Origin: Anisus vortex
Lineage: Eukaryota > Mollusca > Gastropoda > Planorbidae
Assembly: GCA_949126835.1 (NCBI GenBank)
Contig: OX421497.1
Span: forward strand, 47,981,715 to 48,045,714
Reading direction: 5' to 3'
DNA length: 64,000 bases
The notes beneath the pieces were generated by a model. That model was not told the DNA's origin and did no database searches. It saw only the letters and a program-made list of their open reading frames with translations. The position numbers and the translations under genes are program-made. Positions 43,302-54,688 of this stretch are shown here, in pieces (the first letter of the stretch is position 1; each line of letters opens with the position of its first letter).

Positions 43302-44734
43302 TGATACCACTCCTTGGATTTTTCCCCAGAATCTTGTTTTTTTTGTTACCCAAACTTGGGATATTGGTGTTTTTTTTCAAGGACCTTGGCTTTTTTTTTT
43401 CTCAAGAAAATATTAGAATTATTTTATGTTCATTAATGGCCAAAATGTATTTTGTGAAATGATTAAAAGAATAAATATATAGATCTAGATCTATGTCAAC
43501 TGTACAGCACTTCTATGTCAACTGTACAGCACTTCTACAGCAGATTTGGCAAGACTCCGAATGTCACCACCGATGTCCAATAAATTGAGTGAATGGATGA
43601 GGTGGCAACGAGGGGGGGGGGGATTTAGAGGTGTAGGCTATAACATCACATTTGACAACACAATCTATATATAGGCCTACATTGATCAGATAGGGTCGGC
43701 CCTAACACCCGCCAGCCTCTTATTGCGAGTGAATAGAATATGACAATATATAGATGATATATGATAAACTGGTAGAGGTTGAGACAAAATATAATGTGAG
43801 GTGGGAGGAGAGACAAATAGTGTAAGGTAGAAAGGGGCGAACGGGGCCAATGGTAAGCAAATATATTATAGTAGGCTTATAAAGGGGGGGGGGGAGGACT
43901 TTGCAAAGGAAAAATAGTGCAAGATAGGGAAGGGGGCAATAAAATATCAGGCTTTTTCTACACTAGTGCACTATTTCACTATTATGCTATTCCAAAACAA
44001 ATCTATTTTTAATATCAAAAATTTAAACGTAAACCATTGATATATCTAGATTTCTAATCCGATACTAGATGAAACCTTCGATACAAAAATTAAATTATTT
44101 TTTTTCCAAAACCAAGAATTGCAAAAAAATATTTTTCTTTGTTAATTCTTGTTTAAATTCTTGGTTTTGGAAGAAAAAACGTGGAGCGGGACAGAATAGC
44201 TCTGTGTTATTGTTCTATTGACTGACTGGACTTAGTGAGTTGTGGTCATGAATGTCTTCTTTGAGTGTGTGTATACTGAGTGAAGAGCTGGAAGAATGGA
44301 CGTAAACCTTGACAATGACCAGAACATTGCTGATATACCAAACGCAGGTTTAAAGTATTGTCAAGTCCAAATTGTGAAAATGTATACGCCTACTTTCTAC
44401 GGCATCCCAGCTTAGAAATAGATTTGTGTTTTTATGTCTTCAAAGTCGTTGGAAAACTAGAAGCATTTTCAAAGGGCGTGGCCTCTTGAAGCGAGAAGAT
44501 TAAAATCTAAATGCAATTTAGAATCTAAAATTAGAAATGTCTAAATTTAGAAGTTAAAATATAAATGTATCTATGCAAGTGAACATGTAAGAATAAGGAG
44601 AAGATAACTCGAGCAGTAAACATTTTTCCGTAATCTGATCACCTCCATTTAAAGTTTACGGTGTTTTTGCTGTTTATAAACCTACTCTTATTCTTACAAT
44701 TTGCTGACAGTGTAACTTTATGGGAATCTATTGG
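43302..44734. other. Intergenic, hairpin and homopolymers
   Basis: A 23-bp duplication (ATGTCAACTGTACAGCACTTCT) lies at 43492-43537. G-runs occur at 43611 and 43886. An inverted repeat CCAAAACCAAGAATT / AATTCTTGGTTTTGG (about 44107-44170) could form a hairpin. At 44296-44424 a 42-codon frame (MDVNLDNDQNIADIPNAG...) has a fair start context but no supporting neighbour. A segment at 44600-44665 recurs at 48525-48590. Confidence 0.45.
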
Positions 44735-44945
44735 TTTTCCAGACTACTTTAGGCGACCCATTCCATACACGGAGTGGCATTCGGGCATGGAATAGGTTTC
44801 CTGAACAAACCAGGAAAACCAGTAGCTTAACATCATTTAAAACATTAATAAAGATGCAAGACTAGACTCGGACCACGGATGAACGTAAGACGCCATAATC
44901 TTCTATATAGAAGGACTGCCTTTAATATATAAGATGATAAGACGG
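44735..44945 (+). mobile_element. LINE family A 3' end
   Basis: It contains GAGTGGCATTCGGGCATGGA, CCTGAACAAACCAGGAAAAC, CTCGGACCACGGATGAACG and the AATCTTCTATATAGAAGGAC tail, then ATATATAAGATGATAAG. Confidence 0.87.
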
Positions 44946-45942
44946 ATACCACGCCCGATTAAACAGAATATATTAATATTATGTCCTTTGTTTCAAAGCT
45001 AAGAAAAAGTGTGTGTGTGTGGGGGGGGGGGTAGGGGGGTATGTCTAGCTCAGTGTTTTTCGGCGTCGGAAATTCGGAAAAGAAATGTGCTCGGTAAATC
45101 ACGGAACTCTGTAAAAATGTAACCGAGTTACCCCACCCAGACACTCCCCACCACTTAACAACCACTTCAATGTGCAGGCATGTAAGTGTCCGTAACAACA
45201 CGGTTATAGGACACAGCCGGGGGGGGGGGTGACATAAGAAGGTCACGTGTTTGGTTAAGCACGAACCATTTTTCCAGGATGTTATTCCGTTTTGGAACGG
45301 GGTTGTATTTCTTTTCTAGGTCAATGTTGACATTACCAGCGGTCCCCCAGTAAGATCTGTTTCATCAACCCCCCAAAACAATTTACAAATTTATCTAGAT
45401 CTACATTTATGCTGCAATACGATTTGGGTGGTCGGGTGATAGAGTGCTGACAACCGACTCAAATGTGTCAAATATAATTACACGTAAAATTCAGGAAATA
45501 TTTCAGTCTCAAACTGGCTTATCGAAAAGTTGACAAAAGGTCTCCATTAAAAAACAAAACATTTCTCAACCAAGAGCTGGGGGGAGGGGGAAGAAAAAGA
45601 GGCATTGTACAGGCCACACAATCAGTGATTGGTGTGTGCTGAAGAAAACTTTAGTTTTTGAACTTTAATCGTTATACGTGACGTCATTCACTTCCTACTG
45701 GGTGGGGTACACGTGACACGAAATGAGAATTCGTTTTTTTTTTCTCCAGGACAATAATTTGTCACTCGTGCACAAGATGGTGGCCGGAAAATTGTGTCTA
45801 GTAGATGTAACGGTTCTCAAAATGTTTTGGAAAATTTAGATGGTTCTGTCATGTCTTTCTGACATATCTTTATGTAGTTTTAGTTGTCATCAAAGTGAGT
45901 TGGTGGGTAAACCATCAAATAGTATTGGTGTTCATGGCAACA
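44946..45942. other. Intergenic
   Basis: GT/G-rich simple sequence lies at 45010-45040. No gene is recognised. A segment at 45321-45350 flanked by AG and GTAAGA was considered as an exon and rejected for lack of partners. Confidence 0.45.
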
Positions 45943-48024
45943 GTGTACATGTCATCAAAGTGTTTACGTGTACATGTCATCAAGGTGTTTTGGTCCACAT
46001 GTCATCAGAGTGTTTTTGTCCACATGTTATCAGAGTGTTTTGGTCCACATGTCATCATAGTGTTTTGGTCCACATGTCATCATAGTGTTTTGGTCCACAT
46101 GTCATCATAGTGTTTTGGTCCACATGTCATCAGAGTGTTTTGGTACACATGTCATCAGAGTGTTTTGGTCCACATGTCATCATAGTGTTTTGGTCCACAT
46201 GTCATCAGAGTGTTTTGGTACACATGTCATCAGAGTGTTTTGGTCCACATGTCATCATAGTGTTTTGGTCCACATGTCATCAGAGTGTTTTGGTCCACAT
46301 GTCATCATAGTGTTTTGGTCCACATGTCATCATAGTGTTTTGGTCCACATGTCATCATAGTGTTTTGGCCCACATGTCATCAGAGTGTTTTGGTACACAT
46401 GTCATCATAGTGTTTTGGTCCACATGTCATCAGAGTGTTTTGGTCCACATGTTATCAGAGTGTTTTGGTCCACATGTCATCAAGGTGTTTTGGTCTACAT
46501 GTCATCATAGTGTTTTGGTCCACATGTTATCATAGTGTTTTGGTCCACATGTCATCATAGTGTTTTGGCCCACATGTCATCAGAGTGTTTTGGTACACAT
46601 GTCATCAGAGTGTTTTGGTACACATGTCATCATAGTGTTTTGGTCCACATGTCATCATAGTGTTTTGGCCCACATGTCATCAGAGTGTTTTGGTACACAT
46701 GTCATCAGAGTGTTTTGGTCCACATGTCATCATTATTTTTTGGCCCACATGTCATCAGAGTGTTTTGGTCCACATGTCATCATAGTGTTTTGGCCCACAT
46801 GTCATCAGAGTGTTTTGGTACACATGTCATCAGAGTGTTTTGGTCCACATGTCATCATAGTGTTTTGGTCCACATGTTATCAGAGTGTTTTTGTCCACAT
46901 GTTATCAGAGTGTTTTGGTCCACATGTCATCATAGTGTTTTGGTCCACATGTCATCATAGTGTTTTGGTCCACATGTCATCAGAGTGTTTTGGTACACAT
47001 GTCATCAGAGTGTTTTGGTCCACATGTCATCATAGTGTTTTGGTCCACATGTCATCAGAGTGTTTTGGTCCACATGTCATCATAGTGTTTTGGTCCACAT
47101 GTCATCATAGTGTTTTGGTCCACATGTTATCAGAGTGTTTTTGTCCACATGTTATCAGAGTGTTTTGGTCCACATGTCATCATAGTGTTTTGGTCCACAT
47201 GTCATCATAGTGTTTTGGTCCACATGTCATCATAGTGTTTTGGTCCACATGTCATCAGAGTGTTTTGGTCCACATGTCATCAGAGTGTTTTTGTCCACAT
47301 GTCATCAGAGTGTTTTGGTACACATGTCATCATAGTGTTTTGGTCCACATGTCATCATAGTGTTTTGGTCCACATGTCATCAGAGTGTTTTTGTCCATAT
47401 GTCATCAGAGCGTTTTGGTACACATGTCATCAGAGTGTTTTGGTGCACATGTCATCAAGTGTTTTTGTGCACATAACATCAATGTGTTATAGTGCACATT
47501 TCATCAAGTTGTTTAGTGTAGGGGCCTACATGTCATCGAACTGTTATGGTACACATGTCATCCCTGTGTTTTAGTGCACGTTATCAAAATGTTTTGGTCC
47601 ACATGTCATCAAAGTGTTTTGGTTTGCATGTCATCAAAGTGTTTTGGTCCAAATGTCATCAGAATATTTTGGTCCGCATGTCATCAGAGTGTTTTGGTTC
47701 ACATGTCATCAGAGTGTTTTGGTCCACATGTCATCAGAGTGTTTTGGTGCACATGTCATCAAAGTGTTTTTGTGCACATAACATCAATGTGTTATAGTGC
47801 ACATGTCATCAAGTTGTTTAGCGTATGGGCCTACATGTCATCGAACTGTTATGGTGCACATGTCATCACTGTGTTTTAGTGCACGTCATCAAAATGTTTT
47901 GGTCCACATCATGTCATCAAAGTGTTTTGGTTTGCATGTCATCAAAGTGTTTTGGTCCACATAATGTCATCAAAGTGTTTTGGTTTGCATGTCATCAAAG
48001 TGTTTTGGTGCACATGTCATCACC
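45943..48024. repeat. 25-bp minisatellite, about 83 copies
   Basis: The unit is TGTTTTGGTCCACATGTCAT plus CA[TG]AG, with scattered variants (GTACACATG, GCCCACATG, TTATC). From about 47440 the units become degenerate, and a ~300-bp block (GTGCACATAACATCAATGTG ... TAGTGCACGT) appears twice, so larger segments were also duplicated. Because 25 is not a multiple of 3 and the unit lacks stops, all three plus frames stay open. The long reading frames here are not genes. Confidence 0.95.
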
Positions 48025-48929
48025 GTGTCATTTGGTCACCACTTCGTTCAATACAATATTATTTCAAATTTTCTATGACAACAGTCTCTGAGATTTACTA
48101 GGTAATCTTCACACACAGACCATAAAATAGCCCAACTACTTCAGCGGATCTAAATGATACATTATTATTATTAGCATAAATACGTATGTACACGAAGATC
48201 AAAATACAAAATTGGCGTTACGATAACTTTGTTTTTGGGCTATTTTTAATAAAATATTTTTGGGCTATTTTTTAACAAAATATATTTTGGGCTATTTTTA
48301 ACCCAAATATTTGTTTATCAACTTGAATGTTTTACATTTAAGACCTAGTTTTAAAAAAACAAAAAACTATTAATCCATAAATAGTGCAAGTTTATATCCG
48401 GTGACCGCTGGCCCCCAACCCTTCGGAAAATATTGTAATATCTGCCCCACCAGGCGCCAAAACATATTATTCTGTGTCGCGTCCAAAGTTGGAACAAAAA
48501 CAACAACGAAAAAAAATCAAATAAAAGAGAAGATAAACCAAGCAGTAAACATTTCTCGTAATCTGATGATCTCCCCTTTAATGTTGACGGTGTTGTTTTG
48601 CGTGTTGCTATCTGAGATATTTTGGTTCACTAACCGGATATTACCAACTAGAGGCATATGTCTTGTAATCTTATATTCCCTCGCTCCGTTTTTAATTTAA
48701 TTTTTTTTTTAAACATTGTGTGTCACTCAGATCGGAAGTCGTCTGCTTGAGCTGAGTTGTGGATCGTCTCCCTTTTGTGTTCAGGAAAACTTTTTTTTTA
48801 CTAAAAAGTTTTTTTTTTTTTTTTGGTACTACAAATTTGTACTTTACATTTCGGTTTCCAATTACATAACTCAGGATTTCGGTAAAGCTAAGTAAGTACA
48901 TGAATCGTTTAGGAAAGTCTAACATTTTA
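48025..48929. other. Intergenic
   Basis: Three copies of a ~27-bp TTTTGGGCTATTTTTAA unit lie at about 48232-48300. A block at 48525-48590 (GAGAAGATAA...AGCAGTAAACATTT) matches 44600-44665. No gene is seen. Confidence 0.45.
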
Positions 48930-49040
48930 AACAAACCAGCAACTTAACATCATCTAGACTAGACTCGGACCACGGGTTAGCGTAGGACGTAATAATCTTC
49001 TTTATACAAGGGGCGTTTGTAATGTATAAGACAATGTAAG
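48930..49040 (+). mobile_element. LINE family A 3' end, short
   Basis: ACAAACCAGCAACTTAACATC, then CTCGGACCACGGGTTAGCG and AATCTTCTTTATACAAGG with an ATGTATAAGACAATG end. Confidence 0.8.
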
Positions 49041-49329
49041 AACTAAACTAAAACACATTAAAACAAAACTCTGCAAAAAAATTAAATAATTAAATACGCC
49101 ACTAATAACATTCTTACAATCATTATATTATTTGAAAAGATCAAAACGAACTTGTCAGCTTTCTATGATTGTGTTTTCATGGTGGCAGTCTGTGCCAATT
49201 CTTGTATGGCAGTAAATATGGTTCAGCGTGACATGGACAGTGAGTTGGGTGGCAGTGACATGTGTGTCAATGAGATGTATGTGTCAATGAGATGTGTGTG
49301 GCAGTGACATGTGTGACAATGACATAGTA

Positions 49330-49560
49330 CTAGCTAAAATGCCCGGCGCCGCACGGGATAACAATTAGAATAACTTTTCATTACAAAAAAAAAACAATAT
49401 CCTAAGTAGAATCAACCCAGGCCACTCTGGGGGCCAGGCGGGGGACTCTAACCATTATGATACGGAGACCTAAAGAGCAGCGATTGGTTCTTTACTTGAG
49501 GTCGTGTGTCTTGATACTTGATATTGACCAATGGACATCGAAATTGTCACAAACATCCAA
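49330..49560 (-). repeat. tRNA-like repeat, divergent member
   Basis: On the minus strand CGTATCATAATGGTTAGAGTC (A-box-like) and GGGTTGATTCTAC (B-box-like) are spaced as in a tRNA gene. The flanking GAGGTCGTGTGTCTTGATAC and GACCAATGG parallel the 59378-59752 repeat. GCCCGGCGCCGCACGGGATA at 49341-49360 is a GC-rich terminal block. Confidence 0.55.
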
Positions 49561-50139
49561 ATGATTGCACAGAGTTCAGCCTCAGTATCGGTCCTGTCTA
49601 TTATAATATACGGGTAGCGATAATCTATTTGCATACTGCAAGTGACAAATTGAATGAACATGTCATCAACAACATGACAAAATGCTGGTTTCGGTTTAAA
49701 CGTATCAAGTTGTATTTTAATTTTCGAACGTGTCAATGTTGCGTGATACAGCAGAGTTCGTTCTCCGAGCCCTAAGAGTAATTTCGGCTGTTTAAAGAAA
49801 AGTAAGGGTTCAAGTCTGGATGTCTGGACACTTTTCGCGCCAATCGTTATGTTTTTTATGAGTTTCGCTTCGGTGAGATTTTAGCATGTGATATGTTTTT
49901 ACTTGTCTAAGAATTCCCAAATATCGTTTTCCATGCTTTAGTTTACTGTATAAAAGTGGATTTGGTATCCTTGTATCATCCAATCAAATGATACTATGTT
50001 GTATCCGGCTTACCAACGTGCGCTCAAGCACGTAATAAGTGGACATTTGTTCAGAATTTTAAAGGGTTCTTTGTATAGTTTCACAGGCGAAATGAAAATC
50101 TCGTTACTTAGATTATTAAAATACAGCGTTAATGTTGTA

Positions 50140-50535
50140 TACTAAATTCTTCCCGAGTGGCATCCGGGTATAGACTGGGTTGTCTTAACAAACAAGGAAA
50201 ACCAACGTAATAACATTTAAAACATTAATCAAAATTCAAGACTCGACTCGGACCACGGATGAGCGTAGGACGCAATAATCTTCTTTATAGAAGGAGCGTC
50301 TGTAATATATAAGTTAAGATCGATTATTAAAATAGGCCTACAGCGTTAATGTTGTATATTAAATTCTTCCAGAGTGGCATCCGGGTATGGACTGGGTTAT
50401 CGGAACAAACAAGGAAAACCAACGTAACATCATTTAAAACATTAATCAAAATTCAAGACTAGACTCGGACCACGGATGAGCGTAGGACGCAATAATCTTC
50501 TTTATAGAAGGAGCGTCTGTAATATATAAGATAAG
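50140..50535 (+). mobile_element. LINE family A 3' end, tandemly duplicated
   Basis: Two copies (about 50117-50325 and 50326-50535) each run from ATTATTAAAATA...CAGCGTTAATGTTGTATA through GAGTGGCATCCGGGTAT and CTCGGACCACGGATGAGCG to AATCTTCTTTATAGAAGGAG. The duplicated block includes unique flank upstream of the LINE sequence, so this is a genomic duplication, not two insertions. Confidence 0.85.
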
Positions 50536-50753
50536 AAAATATATGCCTATACAATAGATATTGCAAAACTATTTCCAATAACGTTCGTTGTCAAATGTTA
50601 AATTTGAAACGTCTATGGTTGCCATTGTGTTTTAATGTTTCAGGGGCAAGGAGGGAAACTATTGCCCCACTTGTTGACACACGTAAGCCCAACAAAACAT
50701 CTGACGCTAAACTACAGTGCCACTGTCATATGTTTCTTTGTTCTCTGCCACAG

Positions 50754-53700
50754 GTGAGACGTCACCATGTCACTGACAGTGCAGCTACAAATGTGGATCG
50801 TCCTCTTCTCCATGCTGGTGCTGGCCTTGACCTTCCATCAGTCAGGTCGCATCAACCTCAACAGCCAGATCATGTACGAGTGGGTGTACCTGGACTACGA
50901 CTGGCCGTCGGACCACGTGAAGGCGCGCTACGTGGCCGACGGGCGCTATGTGCCATCCCATAATTTCTTATCAGCTGTTAAAACCTACAAGTAAAAACAT
51001 GTGTTCCTCATCTTTTAATATCATATTAATTACAGTAACCATGGCATTTCTTTGAGTTCATTAAAAGCATTTCTTCAATGCGATTATCAATTAGCGCTAG
51101 ATCTATATCCTTTGATGCAATAAAACCATTTTCCACAGACTTATCAAGCATCGTGCAGGGGTCGACAACCTACGGCACACGTGCCATAGGCCTACTTGGC
51201 ACGCAAAGCGCTTTTTAATGGCACGCGTAAGGATCCCCCCCCCCCCCGAAAATAAAAGCTCATTCAAGTGTATTCTGTAAGAAATTGAGTTCTAGAGGAT
51301 GAATTTTAGGCCGTTGGCACGCTGAATGAATTAGAAATCCTACTTTGGCACATACGACAAAAATTATGACAGCAACAGTGAACTAAATATGGCTCAAGAA
51401 ATTATATAAGTACATTAAATATAGGGAGGCGTTATAAGGCGGATTTTTGCGTGAACTCGTGACCTATATTATACAGGATATTTTTTACTGCCTACAACGC
51501 GAAGCACTAATTTTTGGGAAGCGTTATTCAAACAGCCGAAAGTGTATAATACCGAATTTACGAAAAATTGTGAGAGTTAGGCTATACTTATGACTTAAAA
51601 CTTTATATTCTATTCTATAGTCTATAGTGACTCTATAGGCTTTTAATTAGGATCATATTCCTAGCTAAGTCCTAACCCTAACCGGGCCTAACCGTAAAAT
51701 CAATTTCTAATTGTGATTAAGAGACATAGGCCATAAAAATAGGGTAACCTTTATGTTTGAATTAATTATAAACAATGACAAATGGTTACTTACAAAAAAA
51801 TCACGAATTTAACTAAAAAATATTTATCGTTTTACTATAATTTAACGGAGTGATTACGGTGTTTTTTTTATAATACTAAAAAAAAAAATGGGCGGAGCTG
51901 GCTGGATTTGAACCTGCGTCACCCCTGTTGACAGCGCAAGCTACTAACCATTGGGCCAATAAACCTTGTTCTAAATAGTACGAAAAAATAGTAATTAATC
52001 ATAAAGGACCAGATAAACAATTATGTATAATATAGGTCAGGGGTTCACGCAAAAATCCGCCGAATAACGCTGAGCGTTATACGGCGGATCCGCCGTATAA
52101 TCACTCCGTTAAATATATTTTGAGTGCTGCTTATACACGTAAACTACCATTTTACTTTTTGCTTTTCACTTTCCAATTTATACCTGCGGCTTATACACAG
52201 GTGCGGCTTATACAGGAGATTTTACGGTAACATGTCAAGCTCCAGTTCAATACATTCTCAGTTCATCATGTACCGTACATGTTCATTTAATGTTCTCAAT
52301 TCACACACTCTACATAAGTATTACCGCTTCTTCCCATTCTATGTTTATATGTTAAGTTGTATAATACATTCTGATCTGAATGACAACTCCTATTTCTCCA
52401 ACCAGGTCCCAGGTATTTGTGACAGTACCCAGACTTGGTTACACCACTGGGGTGCCGTCCACCCTCAACGTCTTGGTCAACAGAGGTGACAAGACCGTCC
52501 TCAGGCCATTCCCTAACTGGGAGGCCCAGGAACTGGGGAACTGTGACGCCCTGCAGGTTGGTTTCACGATGGAGCTCGTACACCCCGGATTAGCTAATCG
52601 CTAAATCTACTCCTGGGGACACGGTGGCCGTGCGGCAGCGCGTTCTGCTGGCGTACAGAAGGTCCTGGGTTCGAATCCTGGTGGAGGCTAGGATTTTTTC
52701 CCGGATCTGGAGGGTGTCACTGAGTTTACCCAGCTCTGATGGGACACCCTCGAGTCCCGGGAACAAATCCTAGCTTTCACTAGGATTCGAATCCAGGACC
52801 TTCCGTACACCAGCCGAAAGCTCTGCCACCGCGCGACATAAAGGCTGCAGAAGCCAGAGACATACTGCTCAATTCACTATATACTTGACTATATACTGGT
52901 CACTTCACTATATACTTGACTATATACTGGTCACTTCACTATATACTTGACTATATACTGCTCAATTCACTATACAAGTGGATTAACTCAAACTGATCAT
53001 TTACTTCTTTTTTTCTATTTCTCCCCCCAGTGTGCCATGAGTATTGAAGTGGACCCACTCACAGGGTACATCTACGTCATCGATCCTGGCAGGGCCGGAA
53101 TCCTGGGGCCCAACACAACCATGCCACGCCCTGTGGTGTGCCCACCCAAGCTGGTGGTCTACGACCTGCACGGTAATGCACATAGCACACGTAGGCAGGG
53201 ATAGTACACGTAAGCAGGGATAATACACGTAGGCAGGGATAGCACACGTAAGCAGGGGTAGCACACGTAGGCGGGGATAGCACATGTAGGCAGGGATGGC
53301 ACACGTAGGCAGGATAGCACACGTAGGCAGGGATAGCACACGTAGGCATGGATAGCACACGTAGGTGGGGATAGCACACGTAGGTGGGGATAGCACACGT
53401 AGGCAGGGATAGTTCATGTTGGCAGGGATAGCACACGTTTATTGACAATTGCACACATGGCAATGAAAATAACACAAAGCACACGTAGGATGGGATAGCA
53501 CTCGTTTATTAAAGATTATACGCAGGGCAATGTTCATAGCACATAGCACACGTAGGCAGGGATATCACTAATTTTTAACGATTATACACAGGGCATTGTG
53601 CATAGCACATTGCACACGTAGGCAGGGATATCTCTCTGTTTATTCTCGATTATACACAGGGTATTGTGCATAGCACATAGCACACGTAGGCAGGGATAGC

Positions 53701-54688
53701 ACTCGATATTATTAACGATTAAATACAGGGTATTGTGCATAGCACATAGCTCACTTAGACAGGGATAGCACTCTGTTTATTAACGATTATACACAGGGCA
53801 ACGTGCATAGCGAATAGCACACGTAAGCATAGATAGGACTTCTGTGTAATTATGTCACTCTATTATTTCTTCATGAAATTATCTTGTTTTTTTCTCTTCT
53901 TATTTACAGACGGCAGGCTCATTCGCCGCCATGTTTTACCAGAACATCTGGTTTCCAAGGAAACCAACTACCTGAATGACATCGTCATAGACAGGGTCAA
54001 CAGGTCATCCAAGGTGGCCAGATACGTGTACATCACGGACGCCGCCGACTCCAAGCTGATAGCCTTCGACCTGATGAACAACGTCACCACAATCTTCCAG
54101 CACCCATCCATGGAAGCCGACCCTGGTGCCGGGTCGGACATCATCGTCAACGGACGCGTGTACACCCTCCGGATCCCCATCGACGGGCTGGCCATCTCCG
54201 CCGACTTCCGGTACGTGTACTACTGCGCCCTGGGGAGCAGGAACCTTTACCAGGTCCCCACCAGGGTGCTGCGGAACGCCAGCCTGGACTTCGGCGCCCA
54301 CGTCCGCTTCGTCGGCGCCAAGATGTCGCAGACGGGGGGCATGACCTACGCCAGCAACAACCTGTACTACGGGGCGCTCGGGGAGAACGCCGTCTACAAG
54401 TGGGAGGTGCTGGGCGACAGGGTCAAGCAGGGCGCCCGGGAGGGGGACGTCCTCATGAGGACCCAAAGCCTGGTGGTCAAGGATGACCAGAGGCTGCAGT
54501 GGCCGGACTCCTTCACCGTGGACGACAACGGGCACCTCTGGTTCTCGGCCTGCAAGGCCCACCTCTTCCTCAGGGGCGGAATGGACTACTCGGGAAACAG
54601 CGGGCCCAACTACAGAATCTGGAGGGTGAGAATCAACGAGGGCGGATATCTTCACCCCACCTCCTACATTGATGACCTTGTGGGGTAA
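50754..54688 (+). CDS. Secreted yellow / major royal jelly (MRJP) family protein, complete, four coding exons
   Basis: Coding exons: 50767-50990, 52406-52556, 53031-53172, 53910-54688; AG/GT borders and matching phases give 431 residues. The exon probably begins at 50754, after the acceptor TTTGTTCTCTGCCACAG, so a 5' UTR exon should lie upstream. The ATG at 50767 has CACCATGT context and starts a signal peptide (MSLTVQLQMWIVLFSMLVLA). The mature part follows the MRJP pattern: WVYLDYDWPS, VFVTVPRLGYTTGVPSTLN, a Cys-containing GNCDALQC junction, DPLTGYIYVIDPGR, CPPKLVVYDL, NYLNDIVIDR, YVYITDAADSKLIAFDL, GLAISADFRYVYYCALGS, LYQVPTRVLR, GGMTYASNNLYYGALGENAV, WPDSFTVDDNGHLWF and NYRIWRVRINEGGY. 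It should be an extracellular beta-propeller. Family roles in insects include pigmentation and ligand binding; its role here is unknown. NxS/T sites (NTTM, NRSS, NVTT, NASL) fit secretion. The last exon is much richer in G/C at third positions than CTU1. Confidence 0.93.
51156..51395. mobile_element. hAT-like fragment in intron 1
   Basis: CAGGGGTCGACAACCTACGG is a typical hAT terminal sequence (family knowledge). It is followed by repeated TGGCACGC motifs as far as about 51370. The matching right end was not located. Confidence 0.45.
51424..52112. mobile_element. Inverted-repeat element with tRNA-like insert, in intron 1 of the yellow gene
   Basis: A 38-bp arm at 51438-51475 is inverted at 52024-52061 with about two mismatches (GGCGGATTTTTGCGTGAA...). 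A second inverted pair links 51843-51860 (TAACGGAGTGATTACGG) with 52092-52110. At 52077-52100 there is a perfect 24-bp palindrome with half-site TTATACGGCGGA. Inside, at 51880-51965, a minus-strand tRNA-like stretch carries GGCCCAATGGTTAGTAG and GGTTCAAATCC boxes. Confidence 0.7.
52615..52838. mobile_element. Inverted (tail-to-tail truncated) SINE pair in intron 2
   Basis: The left arm is a plus-strand SINE head (GGTGGCCGTGCGGCAGCG, GGGTTCGAATCCTGG, CCAGCTCTGATGGG). At about 52744 it turns into the inverse of the same head (ACACCCTCGAGTCCCGGGAA, ATTCGAATCCAGGACC, CTGCCACCGCGCG). The transcript could form a hairpin of about 90 paired bases. Confidence 0.85.
52862..52990. repeat. Short tandem repeat TTCACTATATACTTGACTAT
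   Basis: About four units of a ~34-bp sequence (CACTATATACTTGACTATAT, then ACTGGTCACTT or ACTGCTCAATT), just upstream of the acceptor of exon 3. Confidence 0.85.
53176..53420. repeat. 19-bp minisatellite in intron 3
   Basis: AGCACACGTAGGCAGGGAT repeats about 13 times with small changes. It begins within a few bases of the donor of exon 3. Minus-strand frames here (CAIPAYVCYP-like) are artefacts. Confidence 0.92.
53421..53835. repeat. ~65-70-bp repeat derived from the same unit
   Basis: About six copies of TTATTAACGATTATACACAG, GGCATTGTGCATAGCACATA, GCACACGTAGGCAGGGATA. The 19-bp unit of the preceding array is embedded in each, indicating stepwise growth. Confidence 0.85.

Noticed and set aside
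45321..45350. 30-bp exon between TTTTCTAG and GTAAGA
   Set aside because: No in-phase partner exon. Joining to the 44296 frame gives an immediate stop.
45840..48091. Series of plus-strand frames with FWSTCHHSVLVHMSS repeats
   Set aside because: Products of the 25-bp minisatellite in all three frames; no splice or start evidence.
53001..53484. Minus-strand Cys/Tyr-rich frames over intron 3 of the yellow gene
   Set aside because: Translation of the 19-bp repeat, antisense to a well-supported gene.
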